A stretch of 64,000 nt of DNA from Owenia fusiformis. Its lineage: Eukaryota; Annelida; Polychaeta; Sabellida; Oweniidae. The notes under the pieces are model-generated. The model was given only the letters and a program-made list of their open reading frames with translations, was not told where the DNA came from and did not search any database. The stretch lies in assembly GCA_903813345.2 (NCBI GenBank), contig CAIIXF020000005.1, positions 21,393,375 through 21,457,374 of the forward strand. Reading direction: 5' to 3'. The first letter of the stretch is position 1; every line of letters begins with the position of its first letter. Position numbers and translations under genes: made by a program. Below, in pieces: positions 42,874-54,689 of the stretch.

Positions 42874-43139
42874 CTACAAATAAAGGAAGATGCAATAAAT
42901 GGAGATATTCTTGACTTAAGTAAGAAGAGTACAATTTAATTTTACTCTTGATTCAGGTCAGGTCAGAATTTACTCTTGCCTTCCAGCTTAGGCCTAAATT
43001 CATAATTGACCAGACTGAATGCAACATGACTGAAAAGTGGTGTTATTTTGGAGTGACTGTTGGGTCAAGTAAATATGCTGATTCTAGTCAATACATATGG
43101 TGTAAGAAATGGCTCAAAATCCAATGTTAGTTTCACATT

Positions 43140-43810
43140 TGATATTTTTTAAATAGTCTAAATATATTTAAAACATCAAATAAGAAAATATTTTAAATTA
43201 AAAAAAACTCTGAAATCAAAGCAATTTTTTCAAAAACATCAAATAAGGAAAAAAATTCAAAAGTAAATGTTGAGAACTTCAAATTAGAAAAATGTATGTT
43301 GAATAAGAAAAAATAATGTTAAATTTAATGTTCTATTATATCAAAGCAATAATTACACGACCTCAAACCATCTTTTATCTACAAACTTTTATATCATGTT
43401 TGAACTTTTCATTTTGGTATTTGATGTATACATTTTTTCTTATTTGAACTTTTCATTTTTCTATTCAAACAGTATTCAAACAAAGGAAGTATATTTGGAA
43501 TTTTTAGTTTAATCTTCTTGAATCCTAAAAATTGAACATCGAAGCTATTACCTTTTCGAAGTTGTTTTTTTCGCATTTTGATAGATGTGTAATTGCTCAT
43601 TTAAAATATCAAACACTGAAGATTTATTTTTTAACAACATTTCTAAAATTGAATAAAAGTTTGAATTAAAAAGTGTAATATCAAACATGAAATATGGATT
43701 ATCAAACAAAGAATTGAAAAAGTTTGAATTGGTAAGTGAAAATTCAAACAAGAAAATTGAAAAAATATTGAAAAAAGACGCTAAAAAATGCCATAAATAC
43801 ATGGCTGAAA
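43140..43810. repeat. AT-rich intron with repeated TTCAAATAAGAAAA words
   Basis: TCAAATAAGAAAAT, TCAAATAAGGAAAAA and TCAAATTAGAAAAATG occur on the left half. TTCTTATTTGAACTTTTC and similar complements occur on the right half. The whole has an inverted layout and fills most of the 1.1 kb intron. No protein. Confidence 0.5.
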
Positions 43811-43965
43811 TGATAATTAGAGCCACTAGTCTGAAAGAATGATGGAATACAGAACTATGTACTTAAAGTCTTGAACGCTATATGGGAGAGTTACACCCTG
43901 AAGTCTGAGAAGTAATTAATCAATAGACATCCCTAATTATTAAAATGCCCAGTCTGAGTACCAAC

Positions 43966-44238
43966 CTGATGTACAAGATCATTCACTTTGGCTTGCCATC
44001 CTTTCTTGATTGCATTCATTTCCTCTTCTTTCATAAGTGTCAGTTGAGACATGGCTGCCCTCTTATCCTCTTCCTTCTGTTCTGTCAGCTCCATCCGCAG
44101 CTTCATGCACTCCTTTCTCAGGGTATCAGACCACTTCTCCTCCAAGTTGTTTGCAAGTTTTTCAAGTTTTTCTTTGAGTTCCTCTTGACTTTCAAGCATT
44201 TGTTTTTGATGAAGTTTTTGGAGCTTCTCAAGCTCAGA
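43966..44238 (-). CDS. FAM184A: FAM184A-like coiled-coil protein, internal exon 1 of 5 seen
   Basis: A 273-nt exon of 91 codons with phase 0 at both ends. Its acceptor is ...TTTTATTTTAG at 44239 and its donor is CAG|GTTGGT at 43966/43965. It begins SELEKLQKLHQKQML, contains EEKWSDTLRKECMKLRMEL and KRAAMSQLTLMKEEE, and ends KVNDLVHQ. This matches, as I recall it, human FAM184A around IKWTENLRQECSKLREEL, KKSAMSQLLQLKD and KVEDLLNQ. The segment is wholly charged heptad coiled coil with no membrane segment or catalytic motif. FAM184A is a poorly characterised long coiled-coil protein, so no biochemical role can be read here. Earlier exons must lie beyond 64000, because no minus-strand exon was recognised between 44239 and the window end. 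FAM184B is the vertebrate paralogue; an invertebrate gene may predate that split. Confidence 0.88.
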
Positions 44239-44279
44239 CTAAAATAAAACAAGGCACATGACTTGAACAAGATCACACC

Positions 44280-45090
44280 ATCAAAAAACTTTCAAAATGG
44301 CCGCCAGAAAAAATAACTGCCCAGAAGTTAATCAGCTGTAGAACTTGATATCCTCTAACATGTGTGCAGATTTGGAGACAATCTAATGAGTGCTTTTCCT
44401 GAAATGGCGATGACAAGATTTATCGGAAAACCTTTAAATAGCCACCAGAAAACAAGATGGCCACTCAATAGTTAATCAGCTCTACAATTTGATATCCTCT
44501 ATTTATGTGTGAATTTGGAGCAAAATCCACAAGAAATTTTCCTGAAATAGCGATGACAAGATTTTCCACAAAACTTTGAAAACTGCCTCCAGAAAACAAG
44601 ATGGTCGCCAAAAAGTTGATCAGCTCTAGAACTTGATATCCTCTATCATGTGTGCAAGTTTGGAAAAATCCGACAAGCGGTTTTCCTGAAATGGCGATGA
44701 CAAGAATTTCCGAAAAACCTTCAAAAAGGCCACCAGGAAACAAGATGGCCATTCAAAAGTTAATCAGCTCTAGAACTTTATATCCTCTATCATGTGTGCA
44801 GATTTGGAGAAAATCCGATGAGCGATTTTCCTGAAATGGCGATGACAAGATTTTCCCAAAAACCTTCAAAATGGCTGCAATAAAACAAGATGGCCACCTA
44901 AAAGTTAATCAGCTCTAGAACTTGATATCCTCTATCAGATGTGCAAATTTGGAGAAAATTCGATGAGCGGTTATCCTGAAATGGCGATGACAAGATTTTC
45001 CAAAAAAACTTCAAAATGGCTGCCAGAAAACAAGATGGTCGCCTTAAAGTTAATCAGCTCTAGAACTTTATATTCTCTATCATGTGTGCA
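44280..45090. repeat. Tandem array, CTGAAATGGCGATGACAAG unit of about 130 bp
   Basis: About six units: ATGTGTGCAAATTTGGAG, AAAATCCGATGAGCGGTTTT, CCTGAAATGGCGATGACAAG, TTCAAAATGGCNGCCAG, AAAACAAGATGGCCGCC and TTAATCAGCTCTAGAACTT. Same superfamily as the arms of the 35161-39577 element. Starts about 40 bases upstream of the FAM184A exon at 44238. Confidence 0.85.
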
Positions 45091-45791
45091 AAGGATTGGT
45101 ATCGATATGGTGAACTTTTTGAACACACATTTCTCTTACACCAGTCATCAAAAAATTCTAAAAATTTTACACATCGTCAATTTAATGGTCAACTTTTAAA
45201 TGGTAACAATATAATTTGAAAAAAATATACCTTTCCCTATATTGTTTTAGAAAACACACCAGACACTTCTTTTGTTCTTGGTATCATATGTTCCGAATGA
45301 AATGGAACATCTTTCCGAACCTCATTGGAACAAAACGACATAAACACAACGTGTTTAGGTCTCTCAATATTGATATTATACAAAGGAAATTTTGGTTGGT
45401 TTTAAAAAAGTAAAATAAAGGTTTATCTTAAATTTTATCTATTTTGGGAGGTTTTGTTTTAATGGTTTGAATACTTTTTCTTAAATCAATCAAAATTTCC
45501 TATATATAACTGTTGAAAAAAATGTTGAATATGCTTTTCTGTTCCAACAAGGTTCGGAAAGACATTTTATTTCATTTCCAAGAATTGGTAGAAAGGAACA
45601 AAAAACAATTGTACTAAAAAAATGTTAACAAAAATAGTTATATAAAATCTATATACATAATTTTCGCATTAAATTGTTGTCAATCAGTCAACATTACATA
45701 AAGGACCATGTTTTTTTACAGAATGTTTTCAATAATTGATTTAAGAGAAAAACATTGTTTAATTCAGTTCACCATATTGATACCTATCCTT
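45091..45791. mobile_element. Non-autonomous TIR insert in the array
   Basis: GGATTGGTATCGATATGGTG near 45095 is mirrored by CACCATATTGATACCTATCC at about 45770-45789. It interrupts an array unit between CATGTGTGCAAA and TTTGGAGAAAAT. AT-rich interior. A related GGTATCGATATGGTGAAC word occurs at 46171-46190, inside the adjacent LINE tail. No clear target duplication. Confidence 0.6.
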
Positions 45792-46045
45792 TGGAGAAAA
45801 TCAGATGAGTGGTTTTCCTGAAATGGCAATGACAAGATTTTCCAAAAAACCTTCAAAATGGCCACCGGAAAACAAGATGGCCACCCTTAAGTTGATCAGC
45901 TTTAGAACTTGATATCATCTCTCATGTGTGCAAATTTGGAGAAAATCTGATGACCAGTTTTCCTAAAATGGCGATGACAAGATTTTCCAAACAAGGCACA
46001 TGACGTGAACGAGATCACACCATCCAAAAGCTTTCAAAATGGCCA
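45792..46045. repeat. Continuation of the array
   Basis: Two more CCTGAAATGGCAATGACAAG / CAAAATGGCCACCGGAAAA units after the inserted element. Confidence 0.75.
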
Positions 46046-46139
46046 CCTGTACTTTATTGACAGTGGAGTGTTTTTGAAAAAAGCCTATCAAATTCATAAA
46101 ATAAGGAATTTCATTTAAAATATATTTTTTCCATGTTGG

Positions 46140-46682
46140 AAATTGTCTCCAGAATAAAACATGAAAAGGAGTGGTATCGATATGGTGAACTTAACATATT
46201 TGAAATAAATAAGCAGCAGAGATATATTTTTATGTTTAAATGGATCAGCGACAAGGATAATTACAAACAGATATTCCCAACTTTTTTCAAAACAGTTGAG
46301 AATAGACACAATTACAACACAAATCTTACGACAAGACAAAAACCCGCACTAACTATGGAAAATCAATGCTAGCATATTCTATACCTGATATTTGGAACCA
46401 ACTACCCCCGCACATTCAATCCATTAAAAGTACCATTTTTATGAAAAAAAACCAAGTATTTATTGCAACTTTAATTCTTTCCTTGGGCAATTTGATGGCA
46501 CATATTATATTTTTTGTCGAGGGCATGCAACGGCAGATCCCCAAAACTGCATAATGTAACATACTTGTATTTTACTCACTCCATCTGTGGGAATATACAC
46601 AAATCTTTGTGTCACCCTCTTCATTGTTAACTATTGTATGTATTTTATGAAATAAATAAATAAAAATAAAATTAAAAAAAAC
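46140..46682 (+). mobile_element. LINE 3' fragment with A-rich tail
   Basis: Reads YIFMFKWISD and VENRHNYNTNLTTRQKPALT, then YSIPDIWNQLPPHIQSIKST. The HNYNT...P.IWN.LP..I pattern is the C-terminal end of many CR1/L2-type ORF2 proteins. It is interrupted by at least one stop and frame change. It ends in AAATAAATAAATAAAAATAA followed by an A run at about 46680. Heavily 5' truncated. Confidence 0.65.
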
Positions 46683-47091
46683 TTTCTTTGTTAAACGATC
46701 ATTATCAAGTGATACAAATCTATTCCACAGTCTTAACAGCTTCCAGCTTATGAATTATTTTCAAAGTAAGCCAACCAACATCCCCATATAAACCTATTAG
46801 TGGGGCAAAATGGTGTACCCCTAAAACATATCGCTGAGCTCTATTATGAATATTTGAACTTCTGGAAACATATAGATGATTTTGAAAAAATTGACATCAG
46901 TCTACACAGTATTTGTTAAGTTATTGGAAGTTGTAAGAATTTGTTACTTTTTGGTGGCGACATAAAAAATGCACGATTCATCTCTGTAATAATTGACCTC
47001 CCTTTGATATGCTCAGCTCAGGTATTCCTGGGAATATCGTGAACATTTTTGTTTTGTCATGAAAATGCATTAACAACACAACAACCTATAT
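46683..47091. other. Unassigned intron DNA
   Basis: No gene seen; GTTACTTTTTGGTGGCGACAT near 46942 resembles array tails elsewhere. Confidence 0.4.
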
Positions 47092-49142
47092 GGTGACCAA
47101 GAGTTAACAGTGCAAATTGGCCCGGTCGTGTCTTTTCAAACTCTTAAGACGTGTTTTGTAAGAACATGGGGTGCGACCTTCGTTAGAATGGAGCAAAAAG
47201 GTAAGAATATTCTATATTTTACAAACTTACATATCTTGACCTGTAGGCCTACCTAAGATGTTCTTCTTCATACCCACGAATCTATTTTGGGGATAAATCC
47301 ATCATACTTCATATCAATCGCAATTATATACCAAAAGTGCCAGAAATATGTACTTAATTTGCATTTAGTGTTATTTAATCGAAGTTTAAACAGACAATCC
47401 ATTCAACAACGTGGAATAATATTCACTACTCTAAAGATCGTGTTAATATTTTAACTGTATTTATCTTAAAATTGCGATAAATGACCGTAAATGTAGAAAG
47501 TGGAGTTAACTATGGAGAAGGGACAACATAACGTCATGGACGTGTCTTATAATGAGCATGTTAACGTTTTGGAATTGTAAAGATAACGTTATAGACGTGA
47601 TAAAATTAACGACTTCGAATTGTTTTGTAATAGTGTTCACATTTCACATGTTTTGTTGCTTAATAATTTGTCTGTGCTTCTGAAAATAATCGCATTAGTA
47701 TTCTGAAGATGAATGTTTGTACTACATGACTATTCACATATTTTGTGAATAGTAAGTGTCACATGTGTGCTTTCAAAAGCGCCGATAAGAACACACTCCT
47801 TGAACATTATGAGAATGTTCATCCAACTGATCTGTTCAGAATTGACATCCCTATCCACGATCAAGGAATATGGAGATATAAAACAATCGATTATGGGTTT
47901 CGGATGTGCGAGAAATTGGGTTCAAAGTTGTGTTTTGATGGCACCAGTACATCAATAAAAGAGGAAGCATATATGATAGCAAGTCCTTTGCAAAAGCGCA
48001 TGCGATTTTCTGAGAAAAATTCAACACCTGTGAAAAAAGTTTTTCATATGATGAAATTGAAGATGTAATATTCTTTATTTTAAAAAATACAAACTATTTA
48101 ATTGAATGCAAATTAGAGACCGACAACGTGGAATAATATTCACTACTCTAAAGATCGTGTTTATATTCTAATTATCTTTATCTTAATGACTGACCGACCA
48201 GCCGAGCGACCGACCGACAGACAGACTTTATTATATTCTGTTTTTATATATCGCAGATGTATCTGATAGGCAAATGCTAATCAATATGATCGGGACGAAT
48301 ATGATGTCTTAAAGCAAACCAGACACCTTTACACCTCAATAGATTTCTCAAGTTTGATTTTGAGCACTAAATAACGGTGGAGTTATTCCTTACATTAGGT
48401 GATCATATATATGCATTTACATGTAGTGCATCACAAACTAAACATTTCCTCTCATTTTAAATAAATTTATTTCAATCATGACAGGGGAAAGTGAGTTTAA
48501 GGCCAATATGGATGTTTTAAAACTTATTTGAGGCAAATTCAAAAATAGCAACTAGCCATTAAATGAGCGACGGGGCAATTAAAAAATAGTCAAATTATCA
48601 AAACGACAAGCGGCAAGGCAAAGCTCGCTTGCATTTACCTTGCGTGTCTGATTCTAACCATTTCAATTTAAGTATCAAATTCTGTAATGATTCTATAGAT
48701 CAATCTTGATAAATTATGTCGTACATTTGATTATTGTTAATCATTTATAATAAAGATAGTATTACTCAGACAACAACTTTTTCCACATTCTGATCATTTT
48801 TTGGGAAATACATAATGTTAATTGTGCTGTTTCCTACTTCCAAATCGTTAAACCTCAATGTCTCTACACGTCTGAATGGTTTCAGTAACAAGTCAACATC
48901 ATTAACCGCAATTTTTTGAACACGTCTAAAGAGTTTAATCTAAAAATTATTATATACGGATACCTGAAGTTAAGATATATAGTATGGAAATGAATATAAA
49001 TTACTTACTTTTACATAAAGTCAAGTGACAGCAATTTCATGACCAAATTTATCAATCTACCTCTCAAATTTTCAAAAACACACGTCTAAAGAGTTTGAAA
49101 AAACACAACCGGGCCAATTTGCACTGTTAACTCTTGGTCACC
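47092..49142. mobile_element. 2.05 kb TIR element with zinc-finger-like ORF
   Basis: GGTGACCAAGAGTTAACAGT at 47092 is exactly inverted at 49123-49142. The TIR continues about 65 bases through TGCAAATTGGCCCGG and CTCTT.A.ACGTG. Subterminal ACACGTCTAAAGAGTTT words recur at about 48918 and 49079. An internal direct repeat, ACAACGTGGAATAATATTC, is present at about 47407 and 48124. I found no target duplication and no transposase signature, so the superfamily is unknown. Confidence 0.8.
47745..48068 (+). CDS. Zinc-finger-like ORF inside the TIR element
   Basis: A 107-codon frame: CHMCAFKSADKNTLLEHYEN then VH gives C-x2-C-x12-H-x4-H, a plausible C2H2 or BED-like finger. It is followed by an acidic/aromatic stretch (DIPIHDQGIWRYKTIDYGF) and a basic tail. 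The stretch sits between two direct repeats at about 47407 and 48124. No splice sites were fixed. It may be the DNA-binding exon of a decayed transposase. No known family recognised. Confidence 0.35.
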   Translation: MNSKCHMCAFKSADKNTLLEHYENVHPTDLFRIDIPIHDQGIWRYKTIDYGFRMCEKLGSKLCFDGTSTSIKEEAYMIASPLQKRMRFSEKNSTPVKKVFHMMKLKM

Positions 49143-49273
49143 GTGAACCTACCTATTGTGTTTAGCATTACTGGATATATTACTACTATTGGTGTTGCAT
49201 ATTCCAATAATTTTATTGGAAGTAAATATTCCCCAGGGAAACCATGCAGTACAGCTTGGCTTAAGATACTATT
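49134..49273 (+). CDS. Exon-like frame ending in a good donor
   Basis: An open frame ends ...STAWLKILLLFQ at TTTCAG|GTGAGC, a strong donor consensus. It lies directly after the 2 kb TIR element. A phase-compatible acceptor, TTTACAG|GATATG, follows the nested stack at 55801. Not recognised as any protein family. Confidence 0.25.
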
Positions 49274-50289
49274 ACTGTTTCAGGTGAGCTTGTCTGATAT
49301 ACACATACCTGCCAACCTAAGACCAAAATTTTGCGGTAGATTTTTTAAAAATTGCTGTATTTTTGCGGTAGATTTTTTCAAAATGCGGTAGATTTTACGG
49401 TATTTTTCAACAAAAATGCAGTAGTTTTGCGGTATATTTAAAAAAAACAGTAGTTTCTGCGGTAGATTAAAAAAAAACAGTCGTTTTTGCGGTAAATCTT
49501 TTAAATAAAAAACGGTAGTTTTTGCGGTAGATTTTTAAAAATACTGTAGTTTCAGAGGTTTGGGGTAGATTTTTGAAAAAAGTGTAATTTTGCAGTAGAA
49601 ATTTTAAAAAAGCGGTAGTTTTACAGAAGATTTAGAAAAAATGCGGTAGTTTTACGGTAGATTTTTAAAAATATGGTAGTTTTTTGAAAAATCGGTAGTT
49701 TTGCTGAAGATTCTGAAAAAATGCGGTAGTTTTACGGCAGATTTTGAAAAATGCAGTAGTTTTTACAGTAATTTTTTGAAAAAGCGGTACTTTTGGGGAA
49801 GATATGCAAAAGATGCGTTACTGTTACGGTCGATTTTGAAAAAATCGGTCGTTTTTGTGGTAGATTTTAAAAAAACTAGTTTGGCGGAAAAAGGAGCACG
49901 TAGGTTATCGCAAACAATTTCAAACAATTCTAACTTGAATTATGAATATTTTCTGATTGTGAACATGGGTGTATCTTTTAGATCCATTCATTATCTTCAA
50001 GAAAAGTATATATAATGATAATTTAGTTAATCAGACCTAAGTGATATTGAAAGGGCAATGGGCCAATCAACATACTTTTTGAAAAATGTTGACCTAATTT
50101 TCACCAAAAATGCAAACTATTATTATATTGTTGAATGCATAATTAGAATGTGCTTTGAGACATGCTCAATTTCCTAAAAGGAAAATTTGATTGCTCCAGG
50201 GACTTTAAAGATATTCAATTTGGATGACCAAAATGAACTGAAACCAATGGATAGCATGAGATTTTTCAATGGAGAAATAACATGGGGAA

Positions 50290-50453
50290 TGTCATATTAT
50301 TGATATATATGTATATGCTCCATACAAGTGAGAGTGTCCCTGGGAATAGTTGATGTACTGTGTAATCATTTCGTACAGTGTAATTGATACATTAGATGAC
50401 GTCATGAATCAATGATCAGTTTAGAACTCAAATCTTGTTATGTAAGGTTGACA
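50290..50453 (+). repeat. 5' LTR of the Gypsy fossil
   Basis: A 164-bp repeat starting TGTCATATTATTG and ending GGTTGACA (TG...CA ends). It holds a TATATATGTATATGC stretch that may be the old promoter. Confidence 0.92.
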
Positions 50454-53400
50454 TGGTATCTAGATGTGTTTGTAAATTAGATTTACAACGATACTAGGAG
50501 TATTTGTCTCTTAACAACAGTGATGGCCTTTCGGTTAGAGCCTCCACAAGCGTTTGATGTTACGCAACCCAGAGAATGGAGACACTGGAGGTCGAGATTC
50601 GAGCATTTTCAATCAGCTGCAAATTTGAAAGTTGGATTGGAAAATGGTGTCGCTAGTGTCGATTTGATTGACGATACGCAAGTGATAAATACATTGCTTT
50701 ATTGCATGGGACCGAAAGTGGAGACAATATATAAGACATTTGTGTTCACTGAAGCAGAGAACAAGAAATCGTTCACGGTTGTAATGGATAAATTCGACAG
50801 ATACTTCACGCCAAAGGTGAATGTGATCGAAGAACAGAAAACATTTCATAACATGAAACAGTCATCTGAGGAGAATGTAGTGAGTATTTAGCGAAGGGTA
50901 AGTTTGCCTATGATGCCGCGTGTACAAGATAAATTGAAAAAACTTGAGAATTTGGGTGTCATTTCAAGAGTAACAAAGCCAACAGAATGGTGTGCTCCTA
51001 TGGTTGTTGTTGAGAAGAAGTCAGATCCAGAACCTAGAATATGTGTAGATATCAGAAATTTGAATAAATCTGTGAAAAATGAAAAATTCATGTTGCCTTC
51101 TGCTGAGGATTTGTTTCACAAAATGCAGGGCTCTACAGTGTTTACAACTCTAGATGCGTCCAGTAGTTTTTGGGGATTAGTGTTAGATGAAGAAAGTTCA
51201 TATTTAACAACTTTCATGACCCCATTTGGTCGATATAAATTCAACCGCGTTCCGTTTGGACTTTCATTCGCGAATGAGTTGTATCAGCGTGTAATGGCCG
51301 GAATTTTGGAGAACCATGAAGGTGTTGAAAATATCATAGATGATTTGATAGTCCATGGCAAGGCCAAAGCTGAACATGACGAGCGTTTGGAACGTGTTAT
51401 GCAGACACTCAAGAAGGTAGGAATTAAGCTTAATAAGAAGAAATGTAAATTCCGTCAGTTGCGTGTTACTTTCTTCGGACATACAGTTACGAAAGATTGA
51501 ATTAGTCCGTCAGATAGCAATGTGCAAGCTATACTGAAGCTCACTGTACCTACAAATGTCACAGAATTACGGAGATTTCTGGGTACAGCCAATTATCTTG
51601 CAAAGTTTATCCCGGGTATGGCTACGATAGCTGCCCCACTGTATGCACTACTGCCGAAAGAGGTAAGTTTCACATGGGAGTTGGCCCAGCAGGAATCATT
51701 TGACAAAATTAAGGAATTGGTCACCCGTGCGCCCGTGTTAGCGTTCTATGATCCTAATAAACCTACAATTGTGAGTGCGGACAGTAGTAGTTATGGTATG
51801 GGAGCGTGTTTGTTTCAGGAACATTCAAATGGCCTCAAGCCAGTCTGTTACGCTTCGAGAAGTCTTAATGATAGTGAGAAAAAGTACGCACAGATAGAAA
51901 AAGAATGTCTCGCGTCGGTATGGGCAACTGAACGTTTTGAACGGTTTCTCATTGGTCTCGATCGATTTGAAGTATTGACAGATCACAAGCCCTTAGAACC
52001 ATTGATTAATATCAAAGACTTAGACAGAGTACCGATTAGATGTCAAAGATTGTTGATCAGGCTGATGCGTTTCAATGCAGTTGATCCAGGTAAGGACATG
52101 CATGTGGCAGATATGCGTAGTCGGGATCCAATAGAGGTAGGTAAATCTCTTGATACATCTCATGAAGATATAGAGCAGTATCTCGCGTCGATAGATAGTG
52201 CTAGACCGATTGCGGATTACTTGCTTGAGAAAATCAGAGTAGAAACAGATGTAGACATTGTATTACTGCGTGTGCGTGATTATGTAACGCATGGATGGCC
52301 AGAAAATATCAAGTCCGTTCCCCCGGTTGTAAAGCCATTTTTCCCCGAGCGGAGTGCTTTGAGCCTATACAATGGTTTAATAACTCATGGAAATAGAGTG
52401 GTCGTACCAGTAGGTATGCAAAACTTGATTTTGAGTAGAATTCATGATGGTCACCTTGGTATTACAAAATGCCGGAGTAGAGCCAATCAATCAGTTTGGT
52501 GGCCAAGTATGAGCTCACAAATAAAAGTCATGATAGAAAATGTGAACATTGCCAATCAATCAAAATTACACAGAGGAAGGAACCTTTGATGCCTACAGTT
52601 CTTCCCAAGCGTCCATCGTCCAAGATAGCTGTGGATTTATGTGAGTATGAAAATTGCCACTGGCTAGTAGTGGTAGATAATTTTTCGCGTTATCCGGAAA
52701 TTGCTAAAATGAACAAAAACACAACTGCAAAAAGTGTCATAGACAGATTGAAGATTATTTTTGCAAGATTCGGTGTTTGTGAAACAAGCATTTCAGATAA
52801 CGGTCCACAATTTACCAGTGCAGAGTTCAAAGAATTTGCGGAAAGGTACAATTTTATTCACTGTACAAGTAGTCCACATTTTAGTCAGGCAAATGGTCAG
52901 GTTGAGAGGGGAGTCCAGATTTTGAAGCGTATTTTGTGTCAGGAAGATCCTTACCTAGCTTTATTAACTTATCGCGCTACGCCTCACTTTGCGACTGGAG
53001 CATCGCCAGCTCAATTGCTTATGGGTAGGCAAATCAAATCTACAGTCCCTACACTGCCTAGCAATCTCAACCCGAAATGGCCTAATCTCAGACAGGTACC
53101 CTTAAATGACAAGACTGCTAAGAATATGTACAAAACCAATTATGACAAACATCATGGAGTGAGACCTTTGACTGAACTAGTACCGGGTTCACAAGTTTTA
53201 TTGAAAACTGACCAGGAAAAGGGATGGAAAACAAGAAGTGTTGTCAAATGTAAACATACATGTAGTTCACCTAGGTCACATATTGTTGAGACTCCTAAGG
53301 GAACTTACAGACGTAACAGGCGTCACATAATGGCAATTCCAAGTCCCAGTCATAAAAGTCCCAGTATAAATGGTCCTATGGTCAGAAGTGCCAGTACATT

Positions 53401-53764
53401 TAGTCCCAAACCAGTCTTATACCACAGATCCAGAAGTCCAAGTCCACATAATGATGATAATCTGATTTACAATTTTTGTAAGTCAAAACCAATTTTACAT
53501 AACAGTGACACAAATCAGGGTCCATCAGAACAGATTGGTATATCAAGTCCAGTAGTTCACAAACCTGTAGATGTGTCTATGGATAGTCAAAACAATACAA
53601 GTGTGTATTGTGACACTAAAGATAGTGCACAGTATAGTGTTCCCAGTACCACTATGTCACCCAGACATAATACAGTACCTACTCAGAGAGTCATTCAGAC
53701 TAGGTCAAAGTCAGGCCTAGAGGTTGGCAAACCAGCCAGATATGCTAATTGATTGACATTATGT

Positions 53765-53945
53765 TATGATAAACATGCTTCAGATTAAGAGTTATGATTT
53801 GATATAATGCAGTGTGTTGCATTTGAAATATGATTTGATATAATGCAGTGTGTTGCATTTGAAATATGATTTGACAAAATGCAGTGTGTTGCATTTGAAA
53901 TATGATTTGACATAATGCAGTGTGTTGCATTTTAATCATCGATAT
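53765..53945. repeat. Short tandem repeat, 45-46 bp unit
   Basis: About four units of ATGATTTGANATAATGCAGTG and TGTTGCATTTGAAAT lie between the integrase tail and the 3' LTR of the Gypsy fossil. Confidence 0.8.
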
Positions 53946-54098
53946 GTTTATTATACTTCAGAGTGATTTGACACTACAGCATATTATGCAGTGTGATGCA
54001 TTGATATAAAGACTGTTCAACTGTTTATATAAATGTGCTTTTGTATTATTCATGCTTGATAGACTCTTGAGTTTTCACACATACTTAAAAAGGGGAGA

Positions 54099-54264
54099 TG
54101 TCATATTATTGATATATATGTATATGCTCCATACAGGTGAGAGTGTCCCCGGGAATAGTTGATGTACTGTGTAATCATTTCGTACAGTGTAATTGATACA
54201 TCAGATGATGTCATGAATACAAATGATCAGTTTAGAACTCAAATCTTGTTATGTAAAGTTGACA
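54099..54264 (+). repeat. 3' LTR of the Gypsy fossil
   Basis: A 166-bp copy of the 5' LTR with about five substitutions and one small length difference; followed by the GGGAA duplication. Confidence 0.92.
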
Positions 54265-54689
54265 GGGAACACTTATCTTAATGCAATTAAGTTTTTCTTT
54301 CAAGAACTATTTGAAACATCAAAATAAAGAATAGTAATGCATTAAACATTGTAAAAAATGATTGCATTTTTGGTGAAAATGGGGTCAACATCTTCAAAAT
54401 GGGGTCAAAAAGTGTGTTGATGGGTTAATTGCAAGTTAAATATCTCAGAGTTTGTTTGAATTTATTATTACTGTGCATAATTTTCTTTGAGATAATGAAT
54501 TGATCTAAAAGATAAACTTGTCTTCGTTGTCAGAAAATAGTCATAATCCAAGCTATAACCTTCTGAAATTGTTTGCGATAACCCACGTGCTCCTTTGAAA
54601 AAATGCAGTAGTTTTGCGGTAGATTTTGAAAAAATGCGGTGGTTTTTGCGGTAGATTTCTAAAAAACTAATTTATAAAACAGTATGTTA

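Larger units (their letters stand above)
50290..54264 (+). mobile_element. Ty3/Gypsy LTR retrotransposon fossil, LTRs and TSD present
   Basis: Fossil retroelement of about 3.98 kb with short LTRs (50290-50453 and 54099-54264). GGGAA on both sides (50285-50289, 54265-54269) is the 5-bp target duplication. A purine tract (AAAAAGGGGAGA) precedes the 3' LTR. Parts in order: a gag-like region near 50.5-50.9 kb, reverse transcriptase about 50.9-51.5 kb, RNase H about 51.7-52.15 kb, integrase about 52.4-53.3 kb with a basic, serine/proline-rich tail to about 53.75 kb. No envelope gene. The LTRs differ at roughly 3 percent of positions, so the insertion is fairly young. The element is broken, in about three places. 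Motif style suggests the Mag/C-type side of Gypsy; that is inference. Confidence 0.92.
49890..54595. mobile_element. MITE inside the array element, itself split by a Gypsy fossil
   Basis: AAAGGAGCACGTAGGTTATC at 49890 is inverted at 54576-54595 (ACCCACGTGCTCCTTT). The inverted repeat continues through GCAAACAATTTC and includes a second matched block, TTGACCTAATTTTCACC (about 50088) against GGTGAAAATGGGGTCAAC (about 54373). Without the inserted Gypsy it would be about 0.7 kb. No coding capacity. Confidence 0.78.

Noticed and set aside
42594-42914. Plus-strand ORFs opposite the exon at 42661-42873
   Set aside because: Antisense shadows of the FAM184A exon; the minus frame aligns to the protein family and has matching splice sites.
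43945-44247. Plus-strand 100-codon ORF
   Set aside because: Shadow of the exon 43966-44238.
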